DNA from: Zea mays
Taxonomy: Eukaryota; Streptophyta; Magnoliopsida; Poales; Poaceae
Assembly: GCF_902167145.1 (NCBI RefSeq)
Contig: NC_050102.1
Span: 12,586,850 to 12,650,849 of the forward strand
DNA: 64,000 nt
Direction of reading: 5' to 3'
Below the pieces are notes generated by a model, which saw nothing but the letters and a program-made list of their open reading frames with translations, was not told the DNA's origin and ran no database searches. Both the position numbers and the translations under genes were made by a program. Shown here piece after piece: positions 1-12,402 of the stretch. Position 1 is the first letter of the stretch. Each line of letters begins with the position of its first letter.

Positions 1-121
1 AGATCTTCGCAGGCCTCCGCGCGCACGGTGGCTACAAGCACTAGACAATAACGATCTGCTTAAGGCGCTATGCAACTAGGTCGGCTGGGTCGTCGAGCCC
101 AATGGCACCACCTACCTCAAG
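1..121 (+). pseudogene. BES1/BZR1-type transcription factor exon 1 fragment
   Basis: Translation gives IFAGLRAHGGYK, then after a small deletion and frameshift DNNDLLKALCN, a stop, and VGWVVEPNGTTYLK. This order matches the basic DNA-binding domain of plant BES1/BZR1 homologues (brassinosteroid response, nuclear). The piece ends at AAG followed by GTATGC, where BZR1-type genes have an intron after the TTYRK region. A short deletion removes the residues around the family's LPKHC segment, and the Glu-Ala position after ALCN is a TAG stop. The window cuts off the upstream part. It is a broken captured exon, not a functional gene. Confidence 0.72.
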
Positions 122-594
122 GTATGCCGCTGTCGTTCCCCCGCTGGCAGATCTCATCTCTTCCCGCAATCACGAAGCCGCAGCTTTCTAACGTTGTCGA
201 GAGGATCTAGGAGTCCGTCTTCCCTGTATGCTTGATTCAGTCCCCTATCAGAGAATACATTATTCATTTGTGTCAATCCCGACCTGTATGCTTGATATCA
301 TAGATCAATTTTGCTGCCGATACATGATAGCTTAGGTAGCAGATGTGATAGATCACTGCGAGTTTTAGTTAACATGTTGGATATCATTATTCATAGATTA
401 AATAAATGCCTTCCAGTGGTGTGTTTGCTTTGGCTGGAAAGTGATGGTTACATTATGCAGGTTTTTGTTGTTGTTGCTCTAAAAAAGTTTATTAATGCTA
501 ACAGCACCCCTAGAGTTGTTAGTTGAAGCAACTGCGCGTTAGGGTGGTCGATGTCGCGCGCATGCTGGCTGTGCACGAAGGAGGGGACATGCTT
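122..594. other. non-coding filler between captured exons
   Basis: This AT-rich stretch contains nothing I can assign. It begins as intron-like sequence after the BZR1 splice donor. No open reading frame here resembles a known protein. Confidence 0.5.
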
Positions 595-682
595 GATCAA
601 GCAACCGGGCGACACCTACGACGACTTCGCCAGCTCCAAGCCCGACAACGAGTGCCACTACGTCGTCTTCGACTTGGACTTG
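595..682 (+). pseudogene. actin-depolymerizing factor (ADF/cofilin) exon fragment
   Basis: The frame reads KQPGDTYDDFASSKPDNECH followed by YVVFDLDL. This resembles the central part of plant ADF proteins (GDTYDDF, then PxNECRY and a VFDFDFV strand). ADF binds and severs actin filaments in the cytoplasm. Similarity starts abruptly near the isoleucine codon at 595 and is lost after 682, so only about 29 residues survive, without the N-terminus or the C-terminal actin-binding helix. It lies in the same orientation as the other fragments. The match rests on motif recognition and should be confirmed by a protein search. Confidence 0.55.
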
Positions 683-1493
683 AACAATTTTTATGACTGT
701 GGGAGCAGTGGCGTGAGATGTAGTTGCACTTTCGTGGGACGTGTGGAACACTGTTGATCAGTTTTATATAAGCAGTGGCAAGGTTACTGATCCGCAGAGC
801 CTGACTTATGTGAGATGCCAGCGATCTGTTAATTCTGGTGTGAATAGCATTAATTATTGGGCCATCCATAGAATTTTCGCCTGATAGATCTAGGTTAAAA
901 ATGGACCTGTTTATTCCTTCTGTCATCCCAGCCCATGAGTTTATCCCAGAGAGTTCTTTCTTGGCAAAAGTTTGAACCATTTAGTAGTTTCAGAAAAAGG
1001 GCCATGAAGCAGTTCTCTCATATAGGCACATAAACCATGTTAATGCATGACCTGTTAGGTGGAAGAACGGTAGCAACATTTTTTCTTCATTTTTCTGATA
1101 TATAAAATAAGTTTTTTGCATCTATATAGCTAGGGTAAAGGGTCGTCTTTACCATAGTACTCTGGAAACAATGATTTATTGGAGTTTTGACTGCCATGTT
1201 GCATTCACACCCTGGCTCCTGATCCATGCTGTCAAATTTATTATTCATTCCCAATCCCAGCCATCTGAGATTGTTTTGCTTTCCACAAGAAACTGATATC
1301 TGAATTGGGTCCTTTGTTGAATGTTGATGTTACTCCCCCTTTTAAAGTTCCTGTCAATTTTTGCAAATGAGAGGTCAAAGACTGATGAGCTTTCCTGATA
1401 TGCTTGATGATCTCTAAGTTTTCTAGGAAGTTTGCTTTCTCTTATTGCCTTTTTCTTACCATACAGGCTTATTTAGTATTTTGCCTATTGTAG
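683..1493. other. intron-like / unassigned sequence
   Basis: AT-rich sequence with no recognisable coding potential. The last bases form a pyrimidine-rich splice acceptor (TTGTAG) directly before the TRAPPC5 fragment. Confidence 0.5.
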
Positions 1494-1582
1494 GTCAGTT
1501 TGAGTGCATTTGCATTCTTGTTCTCTGAGTTGGTTCAGTACAACCAGACTAAAGTTGACAACATTACTGAGCTAGAACGGAG
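1494..1582 (+). pseudogene. TRAPP complex subunit 5 (Trs31-like) internal exon fragment
   Basis: The exon reads VSLSAFAFLFSELVQYNQTK, then VDNITELERR. It is bounded by TTGTAG on the left and GTAACT on the right. This is the SAFxFLFSEL...ITELERRL segment of plant TRAPPC5/Trs31, a Bet3-fold subunit of the TRAPP tethering complex in ER-to-Golgi traffic. Only one 89-bp exon is present. The rest of the roughly 190-residue protein is absent on both sides. The reading frame is intact within the exon. It looks like a captured exon with its natural splice borders. Confidence 0.75.
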
Positions 1583-2966
1583 GTAACTCTATTGTGTATC
1601 TATTTTTCTGATCTTGTTTGATGAATCTGTATTGAGGTTGATTGATTATTTTCTACCATGCCCCTTTGTTTATTTTGCTCTAATTAATATGGGGATATGT
1701 GGGTGTAGGCGTGTAGCTCTTAGTAGTCACCGGATGCTACTAACTTGTACCCAGATCAGATAAATTCTTTCAGTACATTGATTTATAAATCTCTCTGCGC
1801 TACATCTGTTGGTTTTTACTTATAGAAATAGCTTAGAACCCTGCTTTTAAAGGACAACGTATTGCAACAGAGTATGACCACAATGACCCTGGCTGGGGAT
1901 GCTAGCTTGCAAGTAGAATACCGACTGACACTTGCAAACATGAAGAATCAATTGATCAGTGTGGTCTAATAGAAAGAAAATAGTTGCATCAAAATTAATT
2001 AGGGCTCTAATGACAGCTATTTCTAATTGTTTCAGTTACGTTATTACTTAGTTCTCTGTATTTCCTATTTGTTTCACTGAGATCAAAATTTTGATATGTA
2101 ATTCCATTTTTTCTATTAGATCCTTACTTACTATTTTAAAGACAACTAACTATATACTATTTCAAAGTTTTATGTGTTCTTTGAAAACAGCTATCAATAC
2201 ATCTGTATGTACTAATGTATCTTTAAAGTTTCATAGTTCTATCAGTGTGACTATGCTCCCTTGTAATTGTTACATGCACCCTATACGAGCGGGGGAAGAG
2301 GGGGAGCGAGGGGAGCAGCAATGGTGGAGGAATTTGCGGCCCAGGCGGAAACGGAATTGGGGAGCAGATCATCATGTTTCCAAACTACTTTCCTTTAGAC
2401 AAATAGAACAATAATAAACTAATATATGTCGTCCCTTCCCCCGAGCTCCGACACAGCTGCCGCCCTGAGCCCGTGGGTGTCCCCTTCCTTTCCCCCTCCC
2501 TCCCTCCGGCCTGGTTCTTCTTCTGCTCTTGTTTAGGTGTCCCTTTGTTCAGTTCTCGAAGCTGCAATGATCCCATGTTGATGATTTGGGGTCTCAAACT
2601 CCCAATCGCTTTCGATTCGGACCATTCTTCGTTATTTCGTCCTATTTACAGTCATGCTAGAACGATAGATGCGCATACCAATCGTAACACCATTGCTTCT
2701 GTGAGTTTACACGACTCCGAAGCGACTTGATCTCTGCAGATGTGGTCGTGCTCCTTGCTCTTCATGTTCATGCAGTGTACCTCTTCCGTCGTGTATCTTT
2801 TACATCTCTCCGTTCCCATAGCAGAATCAGTAGAGCTGGGGGGGGAATAGTAGCCTGATGGCAGGTGCTGTATTGTTAGTGAACAACGATTCTTCACCTG
2901 ATGGGTTCTTCTTCTTCTTTTTTTAATCCAAAGAGCTTAACAAACCTATCCGGCTATCTTGTGCAG
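1583..2966. other. unassigned spacer, partly UTR-like
   Basis: The first part is AT-rich with no coding signal. Around 2280-2560 there is a C/T-rich segment that looks like a plant 5' UTR or promoter and may have come with the thioredoxin-like fragment. No full ORF is supported. Confidence 0.4.
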
Positions 2967-3089
2967 GTTGTTGCCCATTTCGGAGCGTCATGGTGCGTGA
3001 TGTCCCTATCCATGAACTACAAGTTTGAGGAGATGGCGCAGACCCACCTCGAGGTCTTGTTCCTCTACATGGACGCTGATGATGTCCAG
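2967..3089 (+). pseudogene. thioredoxin-like CXXS-type protein, internal exon
   Basis: The 41-codon exon is bounded by CTTGTGCAG and GTAACA. It encodes a thioredoxin-fold segment including VVAHFGASWCVMSLSMNY and then FEEMAQTHLEVLFLYMDADD. The active-site motif is Cys-Val-Met-Ser (CxxS) rather than CGPC, which points to the plant thioredoxin-like CXXS family (monothiol, disulfide-isomerase-like activity). The N-terminal exon and the cis-proline half of the fold are missing. The frame is open with no damage inside the exon. This is one captured exon rather than a gene. Confidence 0.75.
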
Positions 3090-3846
3090 GTAACAAAGCT
3101 CTTTGATCCTGTATGCAGGTCTCATGTCTTGGTTTTTCTTAGGTCCTTTCGCATTCTTAGGGAAAACTGGTTGAATCACTGTCTCTTTTTTCTCCTGAAA
3201 GTTACTAGAAACGCCTCTTGCTTTTATGCCTCGGCAACGCATGATTCCGATTCTCGTATCTTTTCTCTATTGGCAACCATAGTTTTTTGGTTAGTTCTTC
3301 TAGAATTCAGTAAGTTCAAATATGTTGCATTTAGTTGTTCTAGGACCACCAAAAAATTGTAAAATTATTTGAATAATATATTTATATGATTTTTATGGGA
3401 AAAATATATTCTTTTGAATCATAATCCAGCTTACCAGCCAGATTGCTTTCATAGAGTAATTCTGATTCCAAAAACGTTTTTAAGAGAATATAAATCTGAA
3501 ACATTTTTTTAAAAAAATCTAAAACTCTACCCACACACTCTTAGTCCATACTTTTAACAAAAAAGTAAAAAAGCAGAAGATAAACTCTAAAAGGCAGTTG
3601 TTTAGACTGCTACACATGTAATCTATATAGAGAAAAACACTTTAAAACAATAGAATACGATACGGATTAAAGCTAAGCGAACAGTCTGAAAGAAATTCCA
3701 AACTTTTAGGTATAATAATATCGATGGTTTATATATTTGATTAATAATAATATTTTTTTGCCAAACCAGACATATTTTTTGTGTTGCCTACCCATATGTA
3801 TAAAAAGCAACATATAATCTAACAAAATCATGGAATGTATATAAAG
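3090..3846. other. AT-rich unassigned sequence
   Basis: After the thioredoxin donor the sequence becomes strongly AT-rich with poly-A and poly-T tracts. No coding or structured element is recognised. Confidence 0.5.
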
Positions 3847-3946
3847 GTTGAAACTGAACTCGTTGAGCTACCATTGGAAGAGAGAGTAGAGTACTTAAAA
3901 TCTCTTGGTGTTGCTTTTGAAACTGAACTCGCTGAGCTACCATTGA
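3847..3946 (+). pseudogene. Obg-like ATPase (YchF/OLA1 family) fragment with internal duplication
   Basis: The frame VETELVELPLEERVEYLKSL followed by GV matches the ELxELPLEERVEYLxSLGV segment of YchF-family ATPases, which act in translation and stress response. Immediately downstream the run GAACTCG..TGAGCTACCATTG is repeated (copies at about 3852-3876 and 3922-3946) in the same frame, giving ETELAELPLK. The duplication probably arose during capture or double-strand break repair. The GTPase domain and the C-terminal TGS domain are not present. Confidence 0.6.
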
Positions 3947-4268
3947 AATTTGTTGCCGTCCTAATGGAAAGATTCATCCGAATACATTTGTGATGATAAA
4001 AAATTACCAATTTGTTTTTATGCACCTAAATGTTAATAGTTCATACTTGTGCTGGTTTGATTCAACCATTCAGGGTGCAGTGGTTGGGACAATCACATAT
4101 CTTAGTAACTTGTATGGCATCTGACTTGCATATATTCTTTTTTAGTTTTTCTGAATAAACGAATCTGAACAATTATTCACAGTGATGCCCTATTTGTCTG
4201 CCAAGAATCAGTTAACACTGATATTTTTTATCTGGCTAACTGGTCTGGTAGCTTTGATGATGTTTCAG

Positions 4269-4500
4269 TAACCTAATGCAGAATTATTTGATAGGTCTCG
4301 TGCCTTCGTTCATTGGGAAATATCCCATGCAGTACATGTAATAATCATATATCAAATCTTTGTTGTGCCCAATTTACTAGCTACTTCTTTGTCTTGACCA
4401 CAATTTTTCCCAAAAATTTTGCAAGATATATGGCTACAAATCAGCTATCTGGAACGCTTCTAAAGGAGCTGGGAAAGCTTACTAATCATATCTCATTATA
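4269..4500 (+). pseudogene. LRR receptor-like kinase, two leucine-rich-repeat exons
   Basis: Exon one (4269-4337, after TGTTTCAG, before GTAATA) reads NLMQNYLIGLVPSFIGKYPM then QY. Exon two (about 4426-4497, after GCAAG) reads ATNQLSGTLLKELGKLTNHI then SL. The pattern NQNYLxGxxPSFIGK and LSGxLxKELGxLTNxISL, with one LRR per ~72-bp exon split in phase 2, is characteristic of LRR-VIII-2 receptor kinases. Exon one is one codon short (69 bp). Kinase and membrane segments are not seen. A TAG follows the second LRR and its splice donor looks lost. Confidence 0.68.
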
Positions 4501-5339
4501 GTAGTTCTCCACTAATTGTTTACTTTAGCTGCTAAGTTATACATTAAACATGCTAACTGATAGTGACGAGTGGGTGCCATGAGGACGAGCATGAGAGAGA
4601 GAGAGAGAGCAGGAAACACATAAGAGAATCCCAGCAACAACTCTATTGCTTTGCTTCATTTCCTCAACCATTTCTTAGGAATATTTACCCCTTCCTAATG
4701 CATTCACTTTAGTTTTGAATGTATCTAGAAGTTCACTGTATTCAGTTAGATGTAGCTATCGTTATAGCTCTTTCTTTGACAAACTCATATAGCTCTCCTA
4801 CTACTCAATTGAAAGGGTAAGACTGTAAAGGTGCAGAACAAATCCGTGTGGAGGTCATGGTAAGAGAACACATATCCGTGTAAGAAAACATTGGATCTGT
4901 TGCTGACATTAATCTTCCTTGTGGATATTCAGGAGATGGTCTTGTTCATACTATTTGCTGTCAGCATTTCTTTCATTCACTCTACTCTTTATCAGAGTAA
5001 AGGTATGTGGTCACTAACAAACTTGTGTGTTCTTCATTTGAACCTATAATCATGTACTCATTGACTACATTTTTAATGCATCCCCTATTGAAATGAAATT
5101 AATTGCAACAGTCCAGTGATTAGATTTTATGAATGTAGAATTTGTGCCTTTAACTCTCGTGGCAACTGTTTAGCTTCTATGAATATTTGCTCAAGGTCTG
5201 GATCTAGGGGAATAAAACTGACCATGTAAAACACTACATGTTTGGGACTATTGTCAACCTGGTTTCACAATGTTAAGTAGGCATTGCAATTTATTTGATT
5301 CAACATGGATAACAATTCCATTCATGTTTTTCATTTTAG
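4501..5339. other. unassigned spacer
   Basis: AT-rich sequence with a short (GA)n tract near 4590-4605. No coding region is recognised. It ends in a splice acceptor (TCATTTTAG) before the mannosidase exons. Confidence 0.45.
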
Positions 5340-6434
<1,095 letters not shown>

Positions 6435-6648
6435 CCTTGGATAAAGAGGAGTGGATTTTTTTTGAATCCGACGTCTGAGTCTGGCCTCCCTGATGAAGAT
6501 GTGTTCTGACACGAGGGAACTTTCTGCCTGAAGTAGCAAGGGTTAGAAATCACGGCAATAGATTGTTTAGAGAGAAAAATCATAGGTAGATCATGATGCT
6601 ATATGCGGGGCAGTGACCTCCATGGGTGGTATGGTCGGAGCTCAAGAG

Positions 6649-6712
6649 CCCCCATAGAAGCTTTTATATTTGGACTTGCTTACGCCCCCATAGAAGCTTT
6701 TATATTTGGACC
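6649..6712 (+). repeat. 27-bp direct repeat in the mannosidase 3' flank
   Basis: The run CCCCCATAGAAGCTTTTATA plus TTTGGAC occurs twice, at about 6649-6675 and 6686-6712, about 37 bp apart. It lies in the 3' UTR-like sequence after the mannosidase stop. Probably a local duplication. Confidence 0.7.
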
Positions 6713-7261
6713 TCTGCGGAGTTGTATTGTCATTATTTGGTTATAGTTATTACTTTTTTTCAGATATGTTTTATACATATAAGTTGTTTATGGCTTTCGT
6801 TAAGTACTTCGTTCTCCTCTGGAGTCATTTACTATGTTACAAAAAGGTTCACATTACTTTATAAAGTTGTTTTGTTACATTATTCTCTTGTGCGACCATG
6901 CCATTTTGTGCTATTAATTAAAATGAACGAACGGAACTCATTTGCATGTTTATAAATAAGAAACTGAAAACAAAGTTTCTTTTTGTGATATGGTGATTAG
7001 TATGTTCGAGTCAAGGTAGACTAAATATAGTACTAGCAAATAAAAATCAAACAGAGTATGCAAGATTTAAATAATTCTAAGCTAGGTACCATTAGATTGA
7101 GCATATTTTTTGTATCAATTTTCTAAGATTGTATCAGATTTTAGGATTTTACTTTTATATTTTAGAAAAAAAATATTAATATATGATTGTAATATATATT
7201 ATAAAATATAATATCATAGTGATGTTTGTTGTTTCGTATCTATGTTTTATACTAATTTTTA
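6713..7261. other. AT-rich Helitron 3' tail
   Basis: AT-rich with no coding signal, leading into the Helitron 3' terminus. This is normal for the distal part of plant Helitrons. Confidence 0.5.
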
Positions 7262-7353
7262 ACTCTCGTGACAACACACGGGCACACACCTATATGTACA
7301 TAAGTTATCGTGTTATTATACGGTTCCGTTGCAACGCACGGGCACTCACCTAG
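7262..7353 (+). other. Helitron 3' terminus, possibly doubled
   Basis: The strong terminus is the hairpin at 7326-7341 plus CACTCACCTAG ending at 7353. About 60 bp upstream a degenerate copy (ACACACGGGCACACACCTAT, ending near 7292) has the same layout but CTAT instead of CTAG and a weaker stem. Two terminators in tandem fit read-through of an older end or two related insertions. Confidence 0.65.
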
Positions 7354-10300
7354 TTATCTTAAATATGACTTACGTTGCCTTCTCTTGATATCAATATTTG
7401 TTTTTTGGTGGCATCATAAGGCATTTTTGTATGGTTTCGAGACATCAGTTTACCATGGGTCTTCTATATATCTGATATATATTTTAATTTTGAGCATGAC
7501 CTTCTTGGCTTTGGTTACTGAATTATGTACGTATATGACTATTGCAGTGAACTTTCTGGGCATTCTACTTATCTGACACATAATTTAATATTAAACATGA
7601 CCCTATTGGTCTCTATTATTGGATTATGTACTCATTCAACTGATGTAGCGATCTTTGTTTATTTTGGGATCCACGCTAGTGTAACGACCGATGTACTGTG
7701 CATATAAATGCCAACTATTTTCATCCATGTCGTTGCTGCTATATGATTGAAGTACTGCTAAATATTATCACTCATACATTTCTATATTGTCTTTATGGCG
7801 ACAATTTCTACAGAGTTGCACTTATTTGGCTACCAACTTCTAGAGGTACTGCTTTTCTCTCTATACTTCAGCTAAAAAGTAGTATTTTGTTTCATGAAAA
7901 AAATTATAATTATGTACTCTTTACAAGACAAGTCTCTTAAAGAATTTGTGACAATGGATCCATTTTTTGATATGCTATTCTTCATCCCAATCTTTATTCA
8001 ATTTTGCTTGAACTTTCAAATTAAATTCTAATGAATTATTATTTTTACGATCAGAACAATTTCATTGTATAAAATATGAAATGGTGGTTTCCCTCTTGCA
8101 CTAAATGCCACGAACACCATCTATTGATTCCACGAGGTACTAATGCTCCGAATGCAACTGGATAGGACACAAAATTAGGTACATTCTACACCTCTATCTC
8201 ATCATATTTTTTACAATTTTGTACATACTATCGTATAAGATATAAAGTAGGTTTCATCACCTCAGATGAACACACAATACCATGACTCCAGCAAAATACT
8301 CCCATATTTTGCTTGAAGATTTACTGACAATTAATATAGAAAAAGCCATGGATTTGGATGTACCCATGTAAGTTTTTCTCCTAACAAAAAACACTTAAAT
8401 TCCATTTATGGTGCAACTTTCTAACTCACTATTGAATTGTGTTGCAGTTTGCTAAATATATTGCATTTTCAGAAGATGACAATAGTGTGTAAGCATATTT
8501 GCATTACCATTTTGTTCATGCATCTCACTGTTATGTGCTTCTACTATATACTCTTATTTGATACCATTCATTTTTCTGTTACAAAAGCGTAAATCAATAG
8601 CAAAAGAACTGAAAAATAGATGTTGAATCTTCACATGAGGTATGCTTTATGAACTTAACACAACAAGTTTATGTTCCACCACACTTAACTATTCAATTAA
8701 ACCACACCACAGAGCACAAATGTTTTACCATCTAATACTCCTTTCCCCCATCACATTAGAAATGCCAACGAAAAGGTTCTTACAACTCTTTTTTTTCACT
8801 TTTTAACTTTAAACATTTACTTTACCAATTACCATGACAAATATTGTTCCTTAATACATTCCTCATGAAAGAAATATTGTCACAGACTCAAGCAAATCTC
8901 TGGAACACAACTTCCTCATGAAAGAAATATTGTCACAGGCTCAAGAAATATTGTCACAGGCTCAAACAAATTCGATTCTGCAGATCCACTTACATGACAA
9001 GATGAAGGTATTTCCTTCGACAATTACAAATCGTCAGGTTCAAAGACACATTAAAAGAAACACAACTTCCTTATCAAAAATGTCTAAACGTATAGTTGAT
9101 TGGATTTTGTTAATCAAAGCATTATAGTGCCCCTATGTTTTAATACCTACAAACATAATTCTCTAATAGTTGATTATTACATAACTTTGCGTCTCACCGC
9201 ATGCAAACTGTAATGTCATCGAAAGGATGTTTTTTCTACTAGAGAAGATTAGCTGATTTGCATTGAGAAATAAATTCTTCAGCAAATCGACACCTAGATA
9301 CAGAAAGAAAGTATATATATAATATTTTAATTGACTAGAAATTTAAAAAGGCTGAGCAGTTACGATAAATTAAAAACAACTTAAGTCTGTGTAACATTAG
9401 ATTGGGGTAAAAACATTTGTCTTGCAATCTACATCCTTAAATGCAGATATTTTCATTTATACATGTCGCTTCTCTTCCTGCAATTAGTGCATAGTTTTTA
9501 TTATTTTTTATATAACATTAACAATGTGTCTGGAACTTCTTATACCTCATATTTTATGGTACATGCTGCTGAAAGCATCCTCTTCCTGAATCCTCCTCCA
9601 CGCGGCCTGCCGTTTCCTCGTTACAACTGATAGGTTGCATCAGACAGGACCTATTCACAGCGTATACGCCAACGACATCGTTTCTGTTTTGTTCTCATTT
9701 GACTTTGATGATGATGACGAGACGGTTATCATTCCCCTTCTGGTTGAATCGTGTACCATAGTGGCCTGTTTCACTATTCCACTTTCCCTATTTTTGCACT
9801 CCTATATCTTTTATTTTTGTTTATAGGGCCAACAACTTTAGTTTGCTGCTAAATTTCATCTGTGTCTGTTTGGTCGATGGGCAGGTTCGGTGGAGATCGC
9901 CGCCGTTGACGTTTCGATCGCCATATTTAACCAAGTCTCCAAGGTCTGCATCTACCCTTTTGGAACTTCTTATACCTCATATTTAAAAGATCCAAAATTT
10001 CTTTGTTGTACAGGAACACCATAATCAATGCGAACCGATGCCCGCACATGGATATGAGATGGTAATTTCGTTAACTGTACTTCAAACTGAAGTTGCGGAT
10101 AGGTTATTGTAATATATGACATATATCTGTTGTACAATGCCCATGCCCTTACAACTATTCTCCTAGAATATTCGCAACAACGGTCTATTCCTTTTGCGTA
10201 TATATACACCTCAAGGTCCGGTGCTTCCAAGGCAGTAGAATGTTAAAGACAATTATTAAGGTGGTGAACATAATCCAGCTGAAGACATGTTCGACTATTG

Positions 10301-10437
10301 TCATTTTCACATATTTTTATAATAATAATGTTTACTGTTTCGATATTCATCTAACCATGCATATTACTGATCGTGAAATTCAATAATTTAGGTTTGGTTG
10401 TCCCTTCTCTACCTAGAAGTATTCTAGAATCAAATTT
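7354..10437. other. AT-rich region with exon-like islands of unknown origin
   Basis: No known protein is recognised. Short islands with plausible splice borders exist: about 8309-8368 (LEDLLTINIEKAMDLDVP before GTAAGT), 8448-8488 (FAKYIAFSEDDNS), and 8862-9006 ending before GTATTT. Within the last, a unit containing GAAATATTGTCACAG is present three times (8870-8965). A 24-bp direct repeat (TGGAACTTCTTATACCTCATATTT) occurs at about 9532 and 9960. These may be pieces of another captured gene, but I cannot name it. Confidence 0.3.
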
Positions 10438-10470
10438 TACAACGCGCGCAGGGCGCACACCATTCACTAG
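10438..10470 (+). other. possible second Helitron 3' terminus
   Basis: The run AACGCGCGCAGGGCGCAC followed by ACCATTCACTAG and then T resembles the Helitron end at 7353 (AACGCACGGGCAC..CACCTAG, T). The hairpin is poor. If real, it would be the end of a Helitron covering some of 7354-10470, or a read-through end of the first one. Confidence 0.4.
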
Positions 10471-10959
10471 TATTAATTAATTCAGCCCAGAGCTGCTTCA
10501 CCACCATAGCCATAGGTCTATGAGAGAGGTGGGACGACACACGGTTGTTGAATCTTCATAGAGCCATAATCGGTTGAGTTCATATTGGGGCATAACAGCT
10601 TTGAACTTTGATTTTGATCTTGATCTTTTTTTGGAAAGCTAATAAAATGCTCGACAACATATATCTAAAGTCATGTCAGTTTGAGTAGATCTAAAATATT
10701 GAGACATTTTCAATTTGTCCAGATCTTTGTTTCTACTTTGGCGGCTTCAATTTTATTTGTGCCTTTGCATTTGGACTTCTACCTTTTGGTGTATTAGACT
10801 TCTTAGAATGCCTTATAAGCATTAAACCTTACTTATAATGTAGTATTGCTTAAGGTGTTGATCATTCATGTCATCACTTTGTCTAAGTCCAAGTCCACCT
10901 TGCATCTATTTAGACTATACTTGTATACTAGTAAACAATATTAGTCCAAATATAGTCAT
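10471..10959. other. unassigned sequence between Helitron end and CACTA
   Basis: AT-rich with no recognised gene or element. Its last three bases belong to the GTT target duplication of the CACTA element. Confidence 0.5.
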
Positions 10960-10962
10960 GTT

Positions 10963-11395
10963 CACTACCGGAATCGCCGCCTTTGCCGAGTGCCTGAAGC
11001 ACTCGGCAAAGCCTTAAAAACACTCGGCAAAGGCTTTGCCGAGTGTCGCACTCGGCAAAGAAGGCTCGGCACACAGTGCATCGGCAAAGCCTTCTTTGCC
11101 GAGTACTTTTTCTCGGGCACTTGGCAAAGAGGTTTGCCGAGTGCCAGGGAGCACTCGGCAAAAAAAGCAGCCGTTACAGCGACGGGTGACGGAGACGGCG
11201 TCTTTGCCGAGTGTCCCGGGTGACACTCGGCAAAGGAGTTACCTTTGCCGAGTGTCTGCCCGACAGCACTCGGCAAAGAATCAATCTTTGCCGAGTGCCA
11301 CCTTGGACACTTGGCAAAGAACCCGCCAGGGAGGGTTCCCATGTCAGGTTCTTTGCCGAGTGCTACTTATGTCACTCGGCAAAGCGTACGGGGCA
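10963..11395. repeat. CACTA subterminal repeat array (left)
   Basis: Alternating CTTTGCCGAGTG and CACTCGGCAAAG 12-mers with short spacers, many paired as small palindromes. The short ORFs on both strands here are shadows of this repeat. Confidence 0.9.
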
Positions 11396-11405
11396 GCGCT
11401 CATTC

Positions 11406-12402
11406 CATAGGGATTGAACCCATCTGTGGCCAACGCAACACGTACATTACGAGCCTCTTCGGCTTTCTCACGGTGAATGGCATCAAAGTGTTTCCATGCT
11501 TCACCATCGGATGCGTGCACCATCTTGTCAGGATTGTATCGTTTTCCATTTTTGTGCCATGTCATCTGTTTCGCGGATTCCTCTGTCATGTACAGACGCT
11601 GGATCCTCGGTATGAACGGAAGGTGCCGTAGGATTGTCAAGGGGATGTTGAGCTGCCTCTTCTGTCCATCACCAGAGTCTACCTCCATGAACCTAGATGA
11701 TATACACTTGGGATAGTACTTTGCCTCCGCGTATTCTTTCCTAAATAGCACGCAGCCCTTCGGACAAGCATGAATCTGCTCATACGTCATCTTGAGTGCA
11801 CGAAGGAGTTTCTGTGCCTCGTACATGCTCTTTGGCAGAACGTGATCATCCGGAAGCAGGCTCCCAATGACCGTCAACAAGCCATCAAATGCGTCTCTAC
11901 TCATGCTGTACTGCGACTTGAACGCCATTACACGCCCAATGGCATCCAGTTGAGAAACCTTTGTCTAGCCGTGAAGGGGCTTCTGTGCCGCGTCGAACAT
12001 GTCGTAGAACGCCTTTGCAGTCGGCTCTGGCTCGTCATCCATACATCCTCCCGTGTACTGTGCCTCCTGATAGTCGTTCAACATATCCGCTACCCCCGCA
12101 TCCGCGTCATAATCCTCAACACGTTGTCTTAGCACCTCCTCTCTCGTACGATGCGCTTCACCATGAAATATCCACCGAGTATAGCCCGACGTAAATCCAT
12201 TCTTCCAAACATGTTCTACCATGGCCTTCTTTCGTTTTCTTTTCCGGTTGGCACATTTGCTGCAAGGGCATGGGACTAGACTCGCTCCTTTAGCAGCTTC
12301 GCCATATGCCCGTTCCACGAAATCATCGGTCTTTCTAATCCATTCAGTGGTGACATTGTTCCTTCCTCTACGGCCCGTGTACATCCACTCACGGTCCTCC
12401 AT
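11406..12402 (-). pseudogene. TNP2-type CACTA transposase, N-terminal part only
   Basis: One frame runs from the ATG at 12402 to about 11406. Residues 1-100 carry the plant transposase-associated domain (PCPCSKCANRK and a VWKNGF..GYTRWIFHGE segment). From about residue 160 the TNP2 domain begins (FDGLLTVIGSLLPDDHVLPK, then MTYEQIHACPKGCVLFRKEY and MTWHKNGKRYNPDKMVHASD). The frame is interrupted by one TAG (11967-11965, a Gln codon in relatives). Similarity stops at ATDGFNPYGM and the next bases are subterminal repeat, so the catalytic remainder was deleted. The product would be nuclear and DNA-binding if expressed, but is non-functional as a transposase. Confidence 0.85.

Noticed and set aside
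2091..2414. 107-codon + strand frame
   Set aside because: Begins in AT-rich intron-like sequence, no similarity, and composition changes midway; not supported as a gene.
9970..10230. 86-codon - strand frame
   Set aside because: No recognisable domain, and overlaps + strand exon-like islands; insufficient evidence.
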